From positions 1 to 59,383 of the forward strand of contig NZ_FMAQ01000013.1 of NCBI RefSeq assembly GCF_900094945.1: a DNA stretch of 59,383 bases, written 5' to 3'. This document shows, piece after piece, positions 1 through 9,933 of this stretch. Position numbers and translations under genes: made by a program. Within the stretch, counting starts at the first letter, position 1; each line of letters starts with the position of its first letter. Origin of the DNA: Gilliamella bombicola (lineage in GTDB: Bacteria > Pseudomonadota > Gammaproteobacteria > Enterobacterales > Orbaceae). The notes beneath the pieces are model-generated. The model did not search any database, was not told where the DNA came from, and was given only the letters and a program-made list of their open reading frames with translations.

Positions 1-1377
1 TACGGCATTTTTCTCTTCATGTTCACTACGGCAATGGTATTTACTATTGTGAGCGTGTACATCACAATATTTTTTTTCATTTATATCCCATACATAATAC
101 CTTCTCATAGCTACTCCTTTTTGCTTCTCAAGATCTGGCCCAAAAGATCCGGGATAAGCACTTTGAACTACATCACTCCATTCACTAAATAATGAACCTA
201 TTTCACGTGTATATCTAGTATACCCAGTACCACTGTCAAACGGCGCATTACTTATTTCATTTGAGTGGCTTACATGATAATGCCCACTTTTGGCGTTACA
301 TGCAGCTACTACCTCTTCAAGAGGAGCTATAAGAGCTATTAGTTCTCCTGCTTCATTAGTATCTTGTTTCCAAGTGTCAAACCATTTAGTAATGGTAAAT
401 GCATATTGGATGGTTTTATTTGTGGTTTTATGTCTTCCCTCAATTATTACAGTATACCCAGAACCAGAACCCATAACATGCTGCCAAGCTTTTCCAGGAT
501 CTTTTGCATCAGCTGTATTAAAAGTTATTGTTATAAAGTTAGGATGATTGGTTAGAGTAACAAGATCACTGCCTTGTTTAATTGCCCAAGTGTAGTTTGA
601 AACCATTCTTTTGTCGGATAAAAGTAGGTCAAATTTAGCTCCATAAAAACCTGTAGTTGGAAAGTTCTCAGATGGATTGCTAATCGATTGAGTTAAGAAA
701 CCATATTCTGGATTCCATTGGTTTTTTTCACTTCCACTAACACTGGAGGGATTTAACGTAGGTCTTGCAAAGCAAATAAAAGCATCGTTTGGTCCTAATA
801 TGGTATACATTTTAGCTGGGAGAGTTGAGTTCTCTTCATTTGGATAGGTTTTGTTATTCGGTATGCCATACTTTGAATATAAATCTAAATTAGCAGATAA
901 TTTTACTTTAAAAGGCGCGTACATGCCTCTTGTGGATAAGCTACAAAAAGTATCCTCATTGTTAGGAGTAAATTCCACTAATTCATTATTTATATTAGTA
1001 TAATACCAAGTTATGCTAACTTTATGTTGATTCCTTAGGTTGAGTATTTTAAATTCATCTCCATCAGGATCAAAAAATTCATCACTATTAGGCTGTTTTA
1101 ATATTGAGGATAATTGACTTTTTAATGGGGAATAGCCGGAAAGCAAGATGTTTTTTATTTCTTCATCACCGAAATACTCTTCATCACCTGATTTTAAACC
1201 AAATAAATTTAAATCATTAATATGTTCTTCTATTAGCGGTGATAAAGAAGGACTCGTTCCATGAATAACCTGTGCTGTGTGCGCAGTATAGCTAGCATAA
1301 CTTATTGGAAATAGCTGAAATAATATAGATACATAAAAAGCGGATTTTATAAATTGTTTAATCATTATTTTACTCAT
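1..1377 (-). CDS. DUF823-type exported adhesin, 3' end outside window
   Basis: Reading frame open on the minus strand from ATG at 1377 to the window edge (459 codons, no stop seen). It begins with a short basic stretch and a hydrophobic segment ending ISYAS, a likely Sec signal peptide. After it come QVIHG, an Asp-rich motif FFDPDGDEF, NFPTTGFYGAKFDL, TITKWFD and EIGSLFSEW. These line up in order with QVIHG, DDDGDGQG, NFPTTGADRLYFDL, VLKQWFVN and HIGAGFFSEW of the two complete adhesins further right, so it is a diverged member of the same family. DUF823 proteins are surface or secreted adhesins of enterobacteria; the assignment is from recalled family motifs. It lacks the 5' cassette and heptamer tract of the other copies. 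An in-frame ATG at 1365 is an alternative start; neither has a strong Shine-Dalgarno. Confidence 0.75.
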   Translation of the reverse strand, partial: MSKIMIKQFIKSAFYVSILFQLFPISYASYTAHTAQVIHGTSPSLSPLIEEHINDLNLFGLKSGDEEYFGDEEIKNILLSGYSPLKSQLSSILKQPNSDEFFDPDGDEFKILNLRNQHKVSITWYYTNINNELVEFTPNNEDTFCSLSTRGMYAPFKVKLSANLDLYSKYGIPNNKTYPNEENSTLPAKMYTILGPNDAFICFARPTLNPSSVSGSEKNQWNPEYGFLTQSISNPSENFPTTGFYGAKFDLLLSDKRMVSNYTWAIKQGSDLVTLTNHPNFITITFNTADAKDPGKAWQHVMGSGSGYTVIIEGRHKTTNKTIQYAFTITKWFDTWKQDTNEAGELIALIAPLEEVVAACNAKSGHYHVSHSNEISNAPFDSGTGYTRYTREIGSLFSEWSDVVQSAYPGSFGPDLEKQKGVAMRRYYVWDINEKKYCDVHAHNSKYHCRSEHEEKNAV

Positions 1378-2016
1378 TTTTTAAATTTTTTATCCGGTAT
1401 TTTTTATTTATGGCTATCCAATATTATTCCCATCAATAGTTTTAAGGATAAGTTGATTCACTTGACTACGATCCTTTTGGGAAGTAAAAATTTTCTACTA
1501 AATTATGATCAGATTAGCCATTACTTTTACAACTACATGTAGAATAATAAATTAATGCTAATTTAATCAACAAGCATATCGTTAAAAATTGTTAATGACT
1601 GTTAATATGCTAACATATTCTTGATATTGACTAATATTAGGTGACTAAATGGCGAGTTGTTTATTTTTCATGATTCGAATAATCTGCTAAAAACTCATAA
1701 GACGTTTTTACCCAAATTGCCATGAAAGTTCCTATCGCTTGTCTGTGATAAAATATTTGTATGTATATTCATCTCCGTATTGAACAAATAACTGTAAACA
1801 GTGTGACTAAATTGTATACTTCATATTACCTTAAAATAATCTCACTCATTGATCGATGATGAGATTTTGCTCAACTTTAGCAAAAAAAGTTAATAAATTA
1901 GAGACAATTTATAATAAACTCACTAGCCTGCTTATTAATTAAGTTCAATTAAAACAGTTTTCATCATAATAAATAGATGAACGAGCACAAAGCTACAATG
2001 AATTGAAAGGAAAATT
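1378..2016. other. AT-rich intergenic region
   Basis: About 640 bases between the divergent adhesin (minus) and lipoprotein (plus) genes. It presumably contains both promoters; a TATAAT-like box lies near 1909 but without a convincing -35. I see no convincing gene, RNA or repeat here; a 62-codon open stretch at 1354-1542 overlaps the adhesin start and looks fortuitous. Confidence 0.5.
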
Positions 2017-3405
2017 ATGCGTATAATCATAGTTGTTTTTTTTATGTTTTTATTAACTGCTTGCCATACACGTACAGCAGAAGATGCTTATAAAGAAGGA
2101 AAATATTTAGAAAGTATCAACCTATTAGGTGACAGCATTGAGGACAAAGGCCCTGCAGAATTTGGAAAACAAGATATACAACGACTGCAAAATATAGTCA
2201 GTAATGTCATGCAACATTATGAAACAAGCCTTTTAAACACCAATAACTCGGATTATGCCACACGAATAAAATGCTACGAAAACCTATTAGCCATGAAAAT
2301 GCGATTAACTGATCGTTTTTATAGCCAAGAAATCAGTTTTTTCGATAACAAATATGACACTACTCAATTACAACAAAATATTGCTAAAGAGTACTACAAT
2401 TATGGCAATTCAATCACTGGTACCGACAGTGAAAGTTATAGAATAAGAGCTGATTTATATGGAAAAGGGCTTGAGCAATACAACTATAAAAATATCGAAA
2501 GTTTGTACAAAAATGCCAATACAAAATATATACAACTTGCGGCTAAAGAGTATTATGACCAAGGTAAAATGTTAGAACGACAAGGTGATTTTAAAGCCGC
2601 TGCCGAGGCATTTAATAACGCATCGGCGGTATATCAACCACTTGGTAAGTACAAAGATAGTGATAAACTTTCTGTTGATAATGATAGAAAATACTCTACT
2701 CAACAAGCAGAGATTGCTTATGAACAAGCACAACAACTAGCAAAGACTGCAACGCATCGTTATCAATTTCGTGAAATTGCTAAATATTACGCCTCGGCTG
2801 CTTCTACTTATCGTCAATACGGATTATTTCGTGATGCAAATTCACAAGCAGATAAATATACCAAAAAAGGAAAAATTAAAGTTTATTATAATTCTTTAGA
2901 GTTAAAATCTTTTGTATTAGATATCTTAAGTAAGGACTTTATAGAATTTGTTATTTATCAACCAAGTCAGGCAGATGTCACAATTCGCATTACGACAAAC
3001 GTTGAATTTTCTGATCTTGGGGAATCAGTTAACAATGAAACTAAAACCGAACAAGTCTTTGATAAATTTGTTGAAGTGTCTGACGAAAACGGCAACAAAA
3101 AGCAAGTTAAAACCTACAAAGATCAGCAATTTAATTTAAAAACGGTGACGCATAGCAATAAATTAACCTTGACCACTGAAATTGATGTTCATGGTGCTTA
3201 TAGTTACAATAAAAAATTTGACATTGTTCAAACATCGGCAAAACATGATTATATTTATTCTGGTAATGTGCCTTCTAATTTGCGCAACCACAGTGAAGGA
3301 GTGTTGAAAACTAAAGATAGCTTACTTCAAGCAGCAAAAGAACAGCAACTAACTGAACTAAAATCACGATTTGACGATATTATTAGGGATCTTTCATATT
3401 TATAA
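2017..3405 (+). CDS. putative lipoprotein with helical repeats
   Basis: A 462-residue protein of unknown function. The N-terminus is a short hydrophobic signal ending in the lipobox LTAC, with Cys16 as the predicted lipidated residue. Residues about 20-290 are rich in Tyr, Ala, Lys and Gln with repeated patterns of the form AxxYYxxGKxLxxxGDFxxAAxAF, resembling TPR/SEL1-type helical hairpins. The C-terminal 150 residues are more polar and look beta-rich (VTIRITTNVEF). No catalytic motif is visible. ATG 2017 follows AAAGGA at a spacing of 7. It is transcribed alone and ends at a strong terminator. I infer an outer- or inner-membrane-anchored periplasmic protein. Confidence 0.75.
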   Translation: MRIIIVVFFMFLLTACHTRTAEDAYKEGKYLESINLLGDSIEDKGPAEFGKQDIQRLQNIVSNVMQHYETSLLNTNNSDYATRIKCYENLLAMKMRLTDRFYSQEISFFDNKYDTTQLQQNIAKEYYNYGNSITGTDSESYRIRADLYGKGLEQYNYKNIESLYKNANTKYIQLAAKEYYDQGKMLERQGDFKAAAEAFNNASAVYQPLGKYKDSDKLSVDNDRKYSTQQAEIAYEQAQQLAKTATHRYQFREIAKYYASAASTYRQYGLFRDANSQADKYTKKGKIKVYYNSLELKSFVLDILSKDFIEFVIYQPSQADVTIRITTNVEFSDLGESVNNETKTEQVFDKFVEVSDENGNKKQVKTYKDQQFNLKTVTHSNKLTLTTEIDVHGAYSYNKKFDIVQTSAKHDYIYSGNVPSNLRNHSEGVLKTKDSLLQAAKEQQLTELKSRFDDIIRDLSYL

Positions 3406-3480
3406 CTAATTAAAGTTTATATTTAAATTTTTAGAAAAGATAATCTAATCACATCAGTGTGATGCAAAGCAAAATAAAAT

Positions 3481-3516
3481 CCCACAAACAACATTATTTT
3501 GTTTGTGGGGTTTTTA
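3481..3516. terminator. bidirectional terminator, lipoprotein/amidohydrolase
   Basis: A 10-base-pair stem CCCACAAACA/TGTTTGTGGG followed by a T-rich run on the plus strand; A-rich sequence on its left also gives a T-rich run on the minus strand. It lies between the convergent ends of the lipoprotein and the amidohydrolase. Confidence 0.8.
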
Positions 3517-3534
3517 TTTAATAAAGATGATTAA

Positions 3535-4551
3535 CTATTCAAGCCCAAGCACCATTCGTCCATTTTTGGTTGCTACATTAATTACATTATCTAAATCAGT
3601 ATAACGGCATCCGGTCACTAACAATTTAAGCTCTTCCCACATATTGCCAGTTGAAAATGGTAACATATAGTCACTAACATTATCTGTACCAATAGCAACA
3701 GGAATACCAGCAGCAGCTAGTTCATCAACTGGGGTGAGTGAGTTACGAGTAGGGCCTTGTTCTTCACGGCGTGGGCTATCGATCCAAGCAAATGGGCAGG
3801 CAATGACCATCATTTTTGCTTCTTTCATTTTTTTATAGAGTTTTTGGCGATATTCTAAACTGTGGGCTGTGATCGAAATGCTATGAATAGCAACAACGCG
3901 ACCATGCATACCATGTTCAAGGGTTTTATCGGTAAGCTGTTCCGTTTCGATCTCATCTTGAGAATTAAACTGGTCAACATGTACATGCACCATTTTGCCT
4001 AATGATTTACCTGTTTGCATTAGCACATCAAGATGTTTCAGTCCCATTCCTTCACCATGATCGCGCTCATCACGACGTGGTAAACCACCAATAATATCAA
4101 CTAAATCAGCGCCTTTATCGAACCAATAACGAGCTTCTTTATCGATAACGCCTTTAAGTGTTTGATTGACTAATTTTATAGTGATGTCATTTTTATAGGT
4201 TTCGCGTGCTCTTAACGCCCCTCTAATTGCCCGTTCTTGAGCGATAGGGTCAATATCAACAAACGATCCCATTGCACTCACACCTTGCTCAATCATCCGT
4301 TCAACCGCCATACTAAAATGGCGATAGTAATCATCTTCGCTCATTGATGCCTTGACTTTATCTAATGTATCCCATTTTTCAATTAAGGTCTGTTTTTGAT
4401 AAACATCAAAACTATCAACCGAAATAGTAAAAGCACGATCGGCATGCATATGAGCATTAACCCATCCGCCATTTTGTTTAATTTTATTCATTAAATAGGC
4501 TTTTAAACTTTGGTCTCTTGTGGTTAACAACATGTTTTTATGTTCAATCAT
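3535..4551 (-). CDS. cytosine deaminase-like amidohydrolase
   Basis: A 338-residue metal-dependent hydrolase of the amidohydrolase superfamily, CodA-like branch. The first metal motif is NAHMHADRAF near residue 33. HVHVDQFNSQDE, VAIHSIS and the late IGTDNVSDY segment supply the other His and Asp ligands usual for cytosine deaminases and isopropylammelide hydrolases. The cytosolic enzyme probably deaminates or hydrolyses a cyclic amide or nucleobase, but the exact substrate cannot be read from the sequence. It is shorter than CodA (about 427 residues) because it lacks most of the N-terminal beta-sandwich strand region. The start follows GAGG at a spacing of 6. No permease gene such as codB is adjacent. 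Confidence 0.75.
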   Translation of the reverse strand: MIEHKNMLLTTRDQSLKAYLMNKIKQNGGWVNAHMHADRAFTISVDSFDVYQKQTLIEKWDTLDKVKASMSEDDYYRHFSMAVERMIEQGVSAMGSFVDIDPIAQERAIRGALRARETYKNDITIKLVNQTLKGVIDKEARYWFDKGADLVDIIGGLPRRDERDHGEGMGLKHLDVLMQTGKSLGKMVHVHVDQFNSQDEIETEQLTDKTLEHGMHGRVVAIHSISITAHSLEYRQKLYKKMKEAKMMVIACPFAWIDSPRREEQGPTRNSLTPVDELAAAGIPVAIGTDNVSDYMLPFSTGNMWEELKLLVTGCRYTDLDNVINVATKNGRMVLGLE

Positions 4552-4610
4552 AATGTGCCTCTACAATGCAATTATTTTAAATAAAGTGGATAAAATCGAG
4601 CGCAATAGGC

Positions 4611-4636
4611 AAAAAAAATCCCCCAAAAAGGAGGAT
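4611..4636 (-). terminator. terminator-like hairpin upstream of amidohydrolase
   Basis: Read on the minus strand this is a 7-base-pair stem (ATCCTCC/GGGGGAT, one G-T pair), a 5-base loop and a run of Ts. It sits about 60 bases before the amidohydrolase start with no gene ending into it, so it may be an attenuator in the leader. The rest of 4637-5007 is very AT-rich and shows nothing else clear. Confidence 0.5.
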
Positions 4637-5007
4637 AAAAGTAATATCAATAATTTTATTTAGTAGGATTATTGATTTACAAGTGTTCATTGCGCTTATA
4701 CCTAATCAATTAAAAATTGCAGAAATTCTAACCAAAATATTTTTAATAGCAAGCACTATAATTCATAAAATATATAAATAAATGAAATGGTTAAAGTATT
4801 ATTTTTTAGATTTTATACTGAAAAAAAAGTGTTCAATAAATATAAATTACTCATATAATAAAAAATTAAATGGTAACTTATTATTTAATAATAATAATTA
4901 AACGTCACAAAAATGAGATTATTCATCTCATTATTCTGTTTTGGATTATTCGTAATACCAAGCGTATACTGTGCTAACCAATTATTTTGAAATATAGGGC
5001 AGTTAAC

Positions 5008-5298
5008 ATGAGCCAATTAAATATCGTTGCTACAATCACCGTTAAACCAGAATTTTATAATGCATTTCAACCGATATTTAAACGATTAGTCGCAGGTAGT
5101 AGAGCCGAAGCAGGTTGCGTGCGCTATGAACTTAATCAATGTATTGATAACCCTAATATTTTTGTTGTGATCGAAACATGGGCTTCACAGCAGGCAATTG
5201 ATTTTCACAATGCAACGCCTCATTTTGTCGAATTTGCCAACTTTGCTAAAGATCACGTTGATGGGTTAGAAATTAATATAGTTAAACAAATCATGTAG
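5008..5298 (+). CDS. YgiN-like antibiotic biosynthesis monooxygenase family protein
   Basis: A 96-residue ABM-fold protein (dimeric alpha+beta barrel). Family features seen are the N-terminal NIVATITVKPE strand, the EAGCVRYELNQ segment and the IETWASQQAIDFHNATPHF segment, in the usual order and spacing. Relatives such as E. coli YgiN act on quinols in the cytosol; activity here is inferred. I chose ATG 5008 because it follows AGGG at a suitable distance; an upstream TTG at 4987 would add seven residues. The gene stands alone, convergent with pbpC. Confidence 0.8.
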   Translation: MSQLNIVATITVKPEFYNAFQPIFKRLVAGSRAEAGCVRYELNQCIDNPNIFVVIETWASQQAIDFHNATPHFVEFANFAKDHVDGLEINIVKQIM

Positions 5299-5312
5299 CT
5301 TAAAAGTTGATT

Positions 5313-5344
5313 ATGATAGTTAGCTACTTAAGGTTAACTATCAT
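5313..5344. terminator. convergent terminator, monooxygenase/pbpC
   Basis: Stem ATGATAGTTA/TAACTATCAT of 10 base pairs with a 12-base loop, placed between two convergent genes. Confidence 0.65.
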
Positions 5345-5349
5345 GTTTA

Positions 5350-7689
5350 TTAATCAAAGAGTTCGATTTTTACACTTCGTGAATCACTTCGCCCTAGGTC
5401 ATCAAGCACTAAAATTTTAAACGTTCCGCTTTGTGTTGGGATCCAGTTAATTGCCTTTCGGGGATCGGTTTGCCCAATAAAATTGTCATTGACAAACCAA
5501 TAAAGTGTTTTAACATCACCATCACTATTAGCGGTAAAACTAATTTGTTCATTTTTTTGTTTTGTTGTTCTAAATTGATAAACCACATTTTTGAGAGGTG
5601 ACGTTATTTTAGGCGGTTCACCTAAATAGCTTTGTGATGAACGACAATGTTTTGTTGAAGGGGGGGCTTTTTTCGGGATACCTGCTTTGGCAAAAATAGC
5701 AGCTAAATCGGACGGCCAATATTCAAAAACAGCTAAGTGGGATGTGGCTAAATCATAAGGAGGGCAAACCGCTTTACCTGTTTGATTATCGACCATAACT
5801 GGTCTGAAAATAGTATCAGGATTAATGGGGGATACCCCAGGAATAAACCACGTTTTGCCTTTTGCTTTACACCATTGGGTAAGTAAATTGCCACTGGTTA
5901 GGCAAATATCAATGCGTCTTAAATTTGGCGGTAATGGGCGATAGGGCGCACGCAAGTTAGGATAATAAGCGTTAATACTATCAACGATATTAAAAAAGAG
6001 TGGTGTAGCAGCGTCAACGCCTACAAAGGCATTATTGCCACTACCATCAAAGTTACCAAGCCAAACCACCATAGCATAGTGTCCAAAAGTCCCTGCAGTC
6101 CAAGCATCACGAAAGCCCCATGAAGTACCCGTCTTCCAAGCAACAGGGACTACATTTTTTTGCATTTTGCTCAGCACATCTTGTGGACGGGTATTTTGTT
6201 TTAACATATCGATAGTCATAAATGCCGCTTGCGGGCTTAACAACTTTTCCGGTTCGGGAAGTGTTTCTGATTCGGTAAATTGCAGTGGTTGCCAGCGTCC
6301 CTCATTAGCTAGCATGGCATATAAGCCAACTAATTCTTGCTGGCTCACTTCACCGCCCCCCAACACTAAAGACAAGCCATAATGCGCTTCGTCGGCGAGC
6401 TTTTGGATATGGGCGTTGACTAAAAATTGGTAAAAAGTGGGATTATTCAATTTTGATGCAACCCATACCGCAGGAATATTACGGCTATGAATTAACGCAT
6501 CGGTAGCCGAAATAGGGCCACGAAAGTTGCGATCGAAATTTTCGGGGGTGTATGAACCAAAATCGGTTGCTACATCTTTTAAAATGGTCCGGGGATGCAA
6601 AACACCTTGATCAATGCCAAGCGCATAAATAAACGGTTTAAGCGTCGAGCCCGGTGAACGTTTGGCAAGTGTACCGTTCACTTGACCTTGAATTGAATTA
6701 TCAAAATAATTAGCCGATCCGATCAGCGCTTTAACCTTCATTGTTTGGGTATCAACCAAAATCACAGAGGCATTATTAATGCCTTTCAAACGATTGCGCT
6801 CAATAAACGCGTTGACTTGGCGATGGATGATTTTTTGCAGATTGCTGTCTAATGTGGTTTTGACTTCTTGGGTTTGGTCGTTTTTCTGGTGAATGATTTG
6901 ATTCACAAAATGGGGCGCCACAAAGGGCACTTGTTCTGGTTGACGCAAAACCAACTTTTGCGAAAAAAGCGCTGCAATATGGCTATCAACATGATATTTT
7001 TCTTGCCAACGATCAAATAATTGATTTCTTGCTTTAACTAATGCTTTACCTGCAAATCCTGTTTTACGATCAACTCGATAGGTTGGGGATTGAGGTAAAA
7101 CCACCAGCGTTAATGCTTCGGGTAAATTAACTTGCGCAGGTGGTTTATTAAAGTAAATAAATGATGCCGCGCCAACACTTTCAATATTGCGTCCAAAAGG
7201 CGCATAATTTAAATAAGCCTCTAAAATATCATGCTTGGAATACATCAATTCTAACTGAATTGCCCTAGCTATTTGATGCAATTTACCACCAATAGTTCTA
7301 GTATTTAACCGCCAATGCATGCGTGCCAGTTGCATGGTGATTGTGGATGCGCCTTGACGATTGCCTCCAGTCAAATAAGTTGCGCCAAAAGCGCGCATCA
7401 AACTAAATGGATTAACACCAATATGATAATAAAACCACTGATCTTCGTGCAGTAATAAACCATTAACAATATCGGGCGAAATATCTTCTAAAGGCGTCCA
7501 TAAACGATAACGATCATCATTGGCTAATGTCATGCGAATTAACTGGTCACTATCATCATAATAGCGCTTTGAAAAGCTTAGTGATTCTGAAAGTGGGGGA
7601 TGTGGATATAAACGAATAGCAAAAATTGTAATAAATAATAGCAACAAAGCCATTAATTTATTTTGATGACGAACAATAAATCGGATCAT
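5350..7689 (-). CDS. pbpC: penicillin-binding protein 1C
   Basis: A 779-residue bifunctional class A penicillin-binding protein anchored in the inner membrane. A membrane anchor covers residues about 12-27. The GT51 glycosyltransferase follows, with the catalytic Glu in HEDQWFYYH (about 82) and RQGASTITMQ (about 111). The transpeptidase has SPGSTLKPF (nucleophile Ser348, Lys351), HSRN and KTGTS. The last 90 residues form the BiPBP_C domain typical of PBP1C. Length matches E. coli PbpC (770). The usual upstream partner, the alpha-2-macroglobulin gene yfhM, is absent; argS lies upstream with a terminator between them. The start lacks a strong Shine-Dalgarno. Confidence 0.95.
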   Translation of the reverse strand: MIRFIVRHQNKLMALLLLFITIFAIRLYPHPPLSESLSFSKRYYDDSDQLIRMTLANDDRYRLWTPLEDISPDIVNGLLLHEDQWFYYHIGVNPFSLMRAFGATYLTGGNRQGASTITMQLARMHWRLNTRTIGGKLHQIARAIQLELMYSKHDILEAYLNYAPFGRNIESVGAASFIYFNKPPAQVNLPEALTLVVLPQSPTYRVDRKTGFAGKALVKARNQLFDRWQEKYHVDSHIAALFSQKLVLRQPEQVPFVAPHFVNQIIHQKNDQTQEVKTTLDSNLQKIIHRQVNAFIERNRLKGINNASVILVDTQTMKVKALIGSANYFDNSIQGQVNGTLAKRSPGSTLKPFIYALGIDQGVLHPRTILKDVATDFGSYTPENFDRNFRGPISATDALIHSRNIPAVWVASKLNNPTFYQFLVNAHIQKLADEAHYGLSLVLGGGEVSQQELVGLYAMLANEGRWQPLQFTESETLPEPEKLLSPQAAFMTIDMLKQNTRPQDVLSKMQKNVVPVAWKTGTSWGFRDAWTAGTFGHYAMVVWLGNFDGSGNNAFVGVDAATPLFFNIVDSINAYYPNLRAPYRPLPPNLRRIDICLTSGNLLTQWCKAKGKTWFIPGVSPINPDTIFRPVMVDNQTGKAVCPPYDLATSHLAVFEYWPSDLAAIFAKAGIPKKAPPSTKHCRSSQSYLGEPPKITSPLKNVVYQFRTTKQKNEQISFTANSDGDVKTLYWFVNDNFIGQTDPRKAINWIPTQSGTFKILVLDDLGRSDSRSVKIELFD

Positions 7690-7727
7690 ATTTAGTTAAT
7701 AGCCCAAAATGTTAGGTGTGTTAGCAA

Positions 7728-7761
7728 AACTGCCACCCATGCAGTCACATAGGTGGCAGTT
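7728..7761 (-). terminator. argS terminator
   Basis: Stem AACTGCCACC/GGTGGCAGTT (10 base pairs) followed on the minus strand by TTTT, between the end of argS and the start of pbpC. It separates the two genes transcriptionally. Confidence 0.8.
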
Positions 7762-7764
7762 TAC

Positions 7765-9498
7765 TTACATTTTTTCAACCGTCTTAATACCTAACATATC
7801 AAGACCAATTTTTAGTGTTTTCGCTGTTAAACAAGCTAATTTCAAGCGGCTTTGCTTCAAGCTTTCGCTGTCGGCTGTTAAAATAGGACAGTTTTCATAA
7901 AAACTTGAAAACAGCGTCGCAATTTCATAAAGATAAGCACAAAGTACATGCGGTGTACCTTCTCTTGCCACGATTGAAATTGTTTCGTCAAATTGAATTA
8001 AACGAGTCGCTAAGGCACGCTCTTTATCGGTTTCTAAACTAATATTACCTGTTAAGCTGTCTTCGGCAATATTTGATTTTTTAAATATTGATAACACACG
8101 GGTATAAGCATATTGTAAATAAGGTGCGGTATTGCCTTCAAATGACAGCATATTATCCCAATCAAAAACATAATCGGTGGTACGGTTTTTGGAAAGATCG
8201 GCATATTTAACTGCACCGATAGCGACTGCATCGACGATTTCGGCAAGCTCACTTTCTGTTAAGTCAGGATTTTTGCTACGAATTAATGTTGTTGCACGTT
8301 CACAAGCTTCATCTAACAAATCATTTAATTTAACGGTATCGCCAGAACGTGTTTTAAATGGCTTACCATCTTTACCTAGCATCATACCAAACATATGGTG
8401 CTCAAGTTTTAAAGATTCGGGCACATACTTGGCTTTATGAATAATTGTCCAAACTTGCTCCAAATGTTGATGTTGGCGAGAGTCAGTATAGTAAAGAATA
8501 CGATCAGCGTGTAACGTTTCGTAACGGTATTTTGCGCAAGCAATATCGGTTGTAGCGTAAAGATAACCACCATCCCGTTTTTGGATGATAACACCCATCG
8601 GCTCGCCTTCTTTGTTTTTATACTCATCTAAAAACACAACAATCGCGCCTTCGCTTTCAACGGCAAGCCCTTTTTGTTTTAAATCGGCAACAATACCCGG
8701 TAGCATACTGTTATAGATGCTTTCGCCCATGGTGTCTTCAACTGTTAACGTAACATTTAAACGTTTATAAGTGGCAATATTTTGCGTCATGGTAATATCA
8801 ACCAATTTTCGCCACATCTCGCGACAATATTCATCACCACCTTGTAGTTTTACTACATAATTACGGGCTTTTTCGGCAAACACTTCGTCTTCGTCATAAT
8901 GTTTTTTGGCAGCGCGATAGAAAGATTCTAAATCAGATAGCGCCATATCATTGGCATGCTCATTTTGCATTTTTTCAAGATACGCAATTAACATACCAAA
9001 TTGTGTTCCCCAATCACCAACATGGTTAGCACGAATAACGTTATGCCCTAAAAACGATAAAACGCGAACACTGGCATCACCAATAATGGTTGAACGCAAA
9101 TGCCCAACATGCATCTCTTTAGCGACATTAGGTGCTGAATAATCAACCACAACTGTTTGTGGTTTTGCGGGTAAAGTGATATTAAGTTTATCACTGATTA
9201 AAGCAACTTCATTTTGCTCGGCAATCCAGTTATTTTTTAAAAAGATATTGATAAAGCCTGGACCTGCAATTTCAACTTTTTCGGCAATATCGTCAATATC
9301 TAAATGTTGTAAAACCGCTTGAGCAAGCTCCCGAGGCGGCATTCCGAGTTTTTTGGCTACAGACATAATGCCATTTGCTTGATAATCGCCAAATTGCACT
9401 TTAGCTGATTGCTTAATTAGAGCGTCGCAGTTTTTATCTGCACCTGCCATAATCATTGCTTGCGAAACACGTTGCGTTAATAATTGTTGAATATTCAC
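7765..9498 (-). CDS. argS: arginyl-tRNA synthetase
   Basis: A 577-residue class I aminoacyl-tRNA synthetase that charges tRNA-Arg in the cytosol. The N-terminal Add1 domain (residues 1-110) is followed by the HIGH-type signature in [18 protein letters not shown] and by [12 protein letters not shown], both diagnostic of ArgRS. The KMSKS loop is degenerate, as is usual for this family ([11 protein letters not shown]). The DALR anticodon domain ends in the conserved [12 protein letters not shown]. Length equals E. coli ArgS (577). The start is GTG at 9498, with AGG upstream and agreement with the family N-terminus. Confidence 0.97.
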   Translation of the reverse strand: MNIQQLLTQRVSQAMIMAGADKNCDALIKQSAKVQFGDYQANGIMSVAKKLGMPPRELAQAVLQHLDIDDIAEKVEIAGPGFINIFLKNNWIAEQNEVALISDKLNITLPAKPQTVVVDYSAPNVAKEMHVGHLRSTIIGDASVRVLSFLGHNVIRANHVGDWGTQFGMLIAYLEKMQNEHANDMALSDLESFYRAAKKHYDEDEVFAEKARNYVVKLQGGDEYCREMWRKLVDITMTQNIATYKRLNVTLTVEDTMGESIYNSMLPGIVADLKQKGLAVESEGAIVVFLDEYKNKEGEPMGVIIQKRDGGYLYATTDIACAKYRYETLHADRILYYTDSRQHQHLEQVWTIIHKAKYVPESLKLEHHMFGMMLGKDGKPFKTRSGDTVKLNDLLDEACERATTLIRSKNPDLTESELAEIVDAVAIGAVKYADLSKNRTTDYVFDWDNMLSFEGNTAPYLQYAYTRVLSIFKKSNIAEDSLTGNISLETDKERALATRLIQFDETISIVAREGTPHVLCAYLYEIATLFSSFYENCPILTADSESLKQSRLKLACLTAKTLKIGLDMLGIKTVEKM

Positions 9499-9603
9499 AC
9501 TAAACCTAATCTATTTTCTAAAATGGCTAATATCATACCGAGAAAGTGACGAATTGTCACTGATTGGATGTGATGGGATATTTTTTTTATTTAAAAACAA
9601 AAT

Positions 9604-9644
9604 AAAAAACTAAAATAAAATCAATATGTTTTCTGACAGTTTTA
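9604..9644 (-). repeat. dispersed 42-base intergenic repeat, copy A
   Basis: Reverse complement resembles the consensus pieced together from six copies: AAAATCGGTCAGAAAAGG then TATTGATTTTATTAAGG and a T run. The arms AAAATC and GATTTT form an inverted repeat in the best copies. It lies upstream of adhesin copy 1. Confidence 0.7.
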
Positions 9645-9933
9645 TCTGAAATTTGGGAGGGTTGTTTGGGGGAATAGCATGTAGTTAGTGTAGAAATTTT
9701 GGGCGTTTGTAGTTTTAGTGATTAAAATAACTCTATCGACCATATCTGAGTTAGAAAATTTGCCATAATTTCCTAACGAAGACGTGCTCATTATAACTAT
9801 TTTGAACATCCAAACAACAAACGTTCGCCCCCCATAGCCAAACCAGTCTACCCACCAAAAGCTTAACTCCATCTTCTTAACAAAACTTTACAATTTTTTA
9901 ACAAAAAAAGTAGCGCATTATTAATCAACAGAT

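Noticed and set aside
9642-9872. 76-codon minus-strand frame between argS and adhesin copy 1
   Set aside because: It falls in the shared upstream block, and the homologous part at 16730-16805 has an in-frame stop, so it is not conserved as protein.
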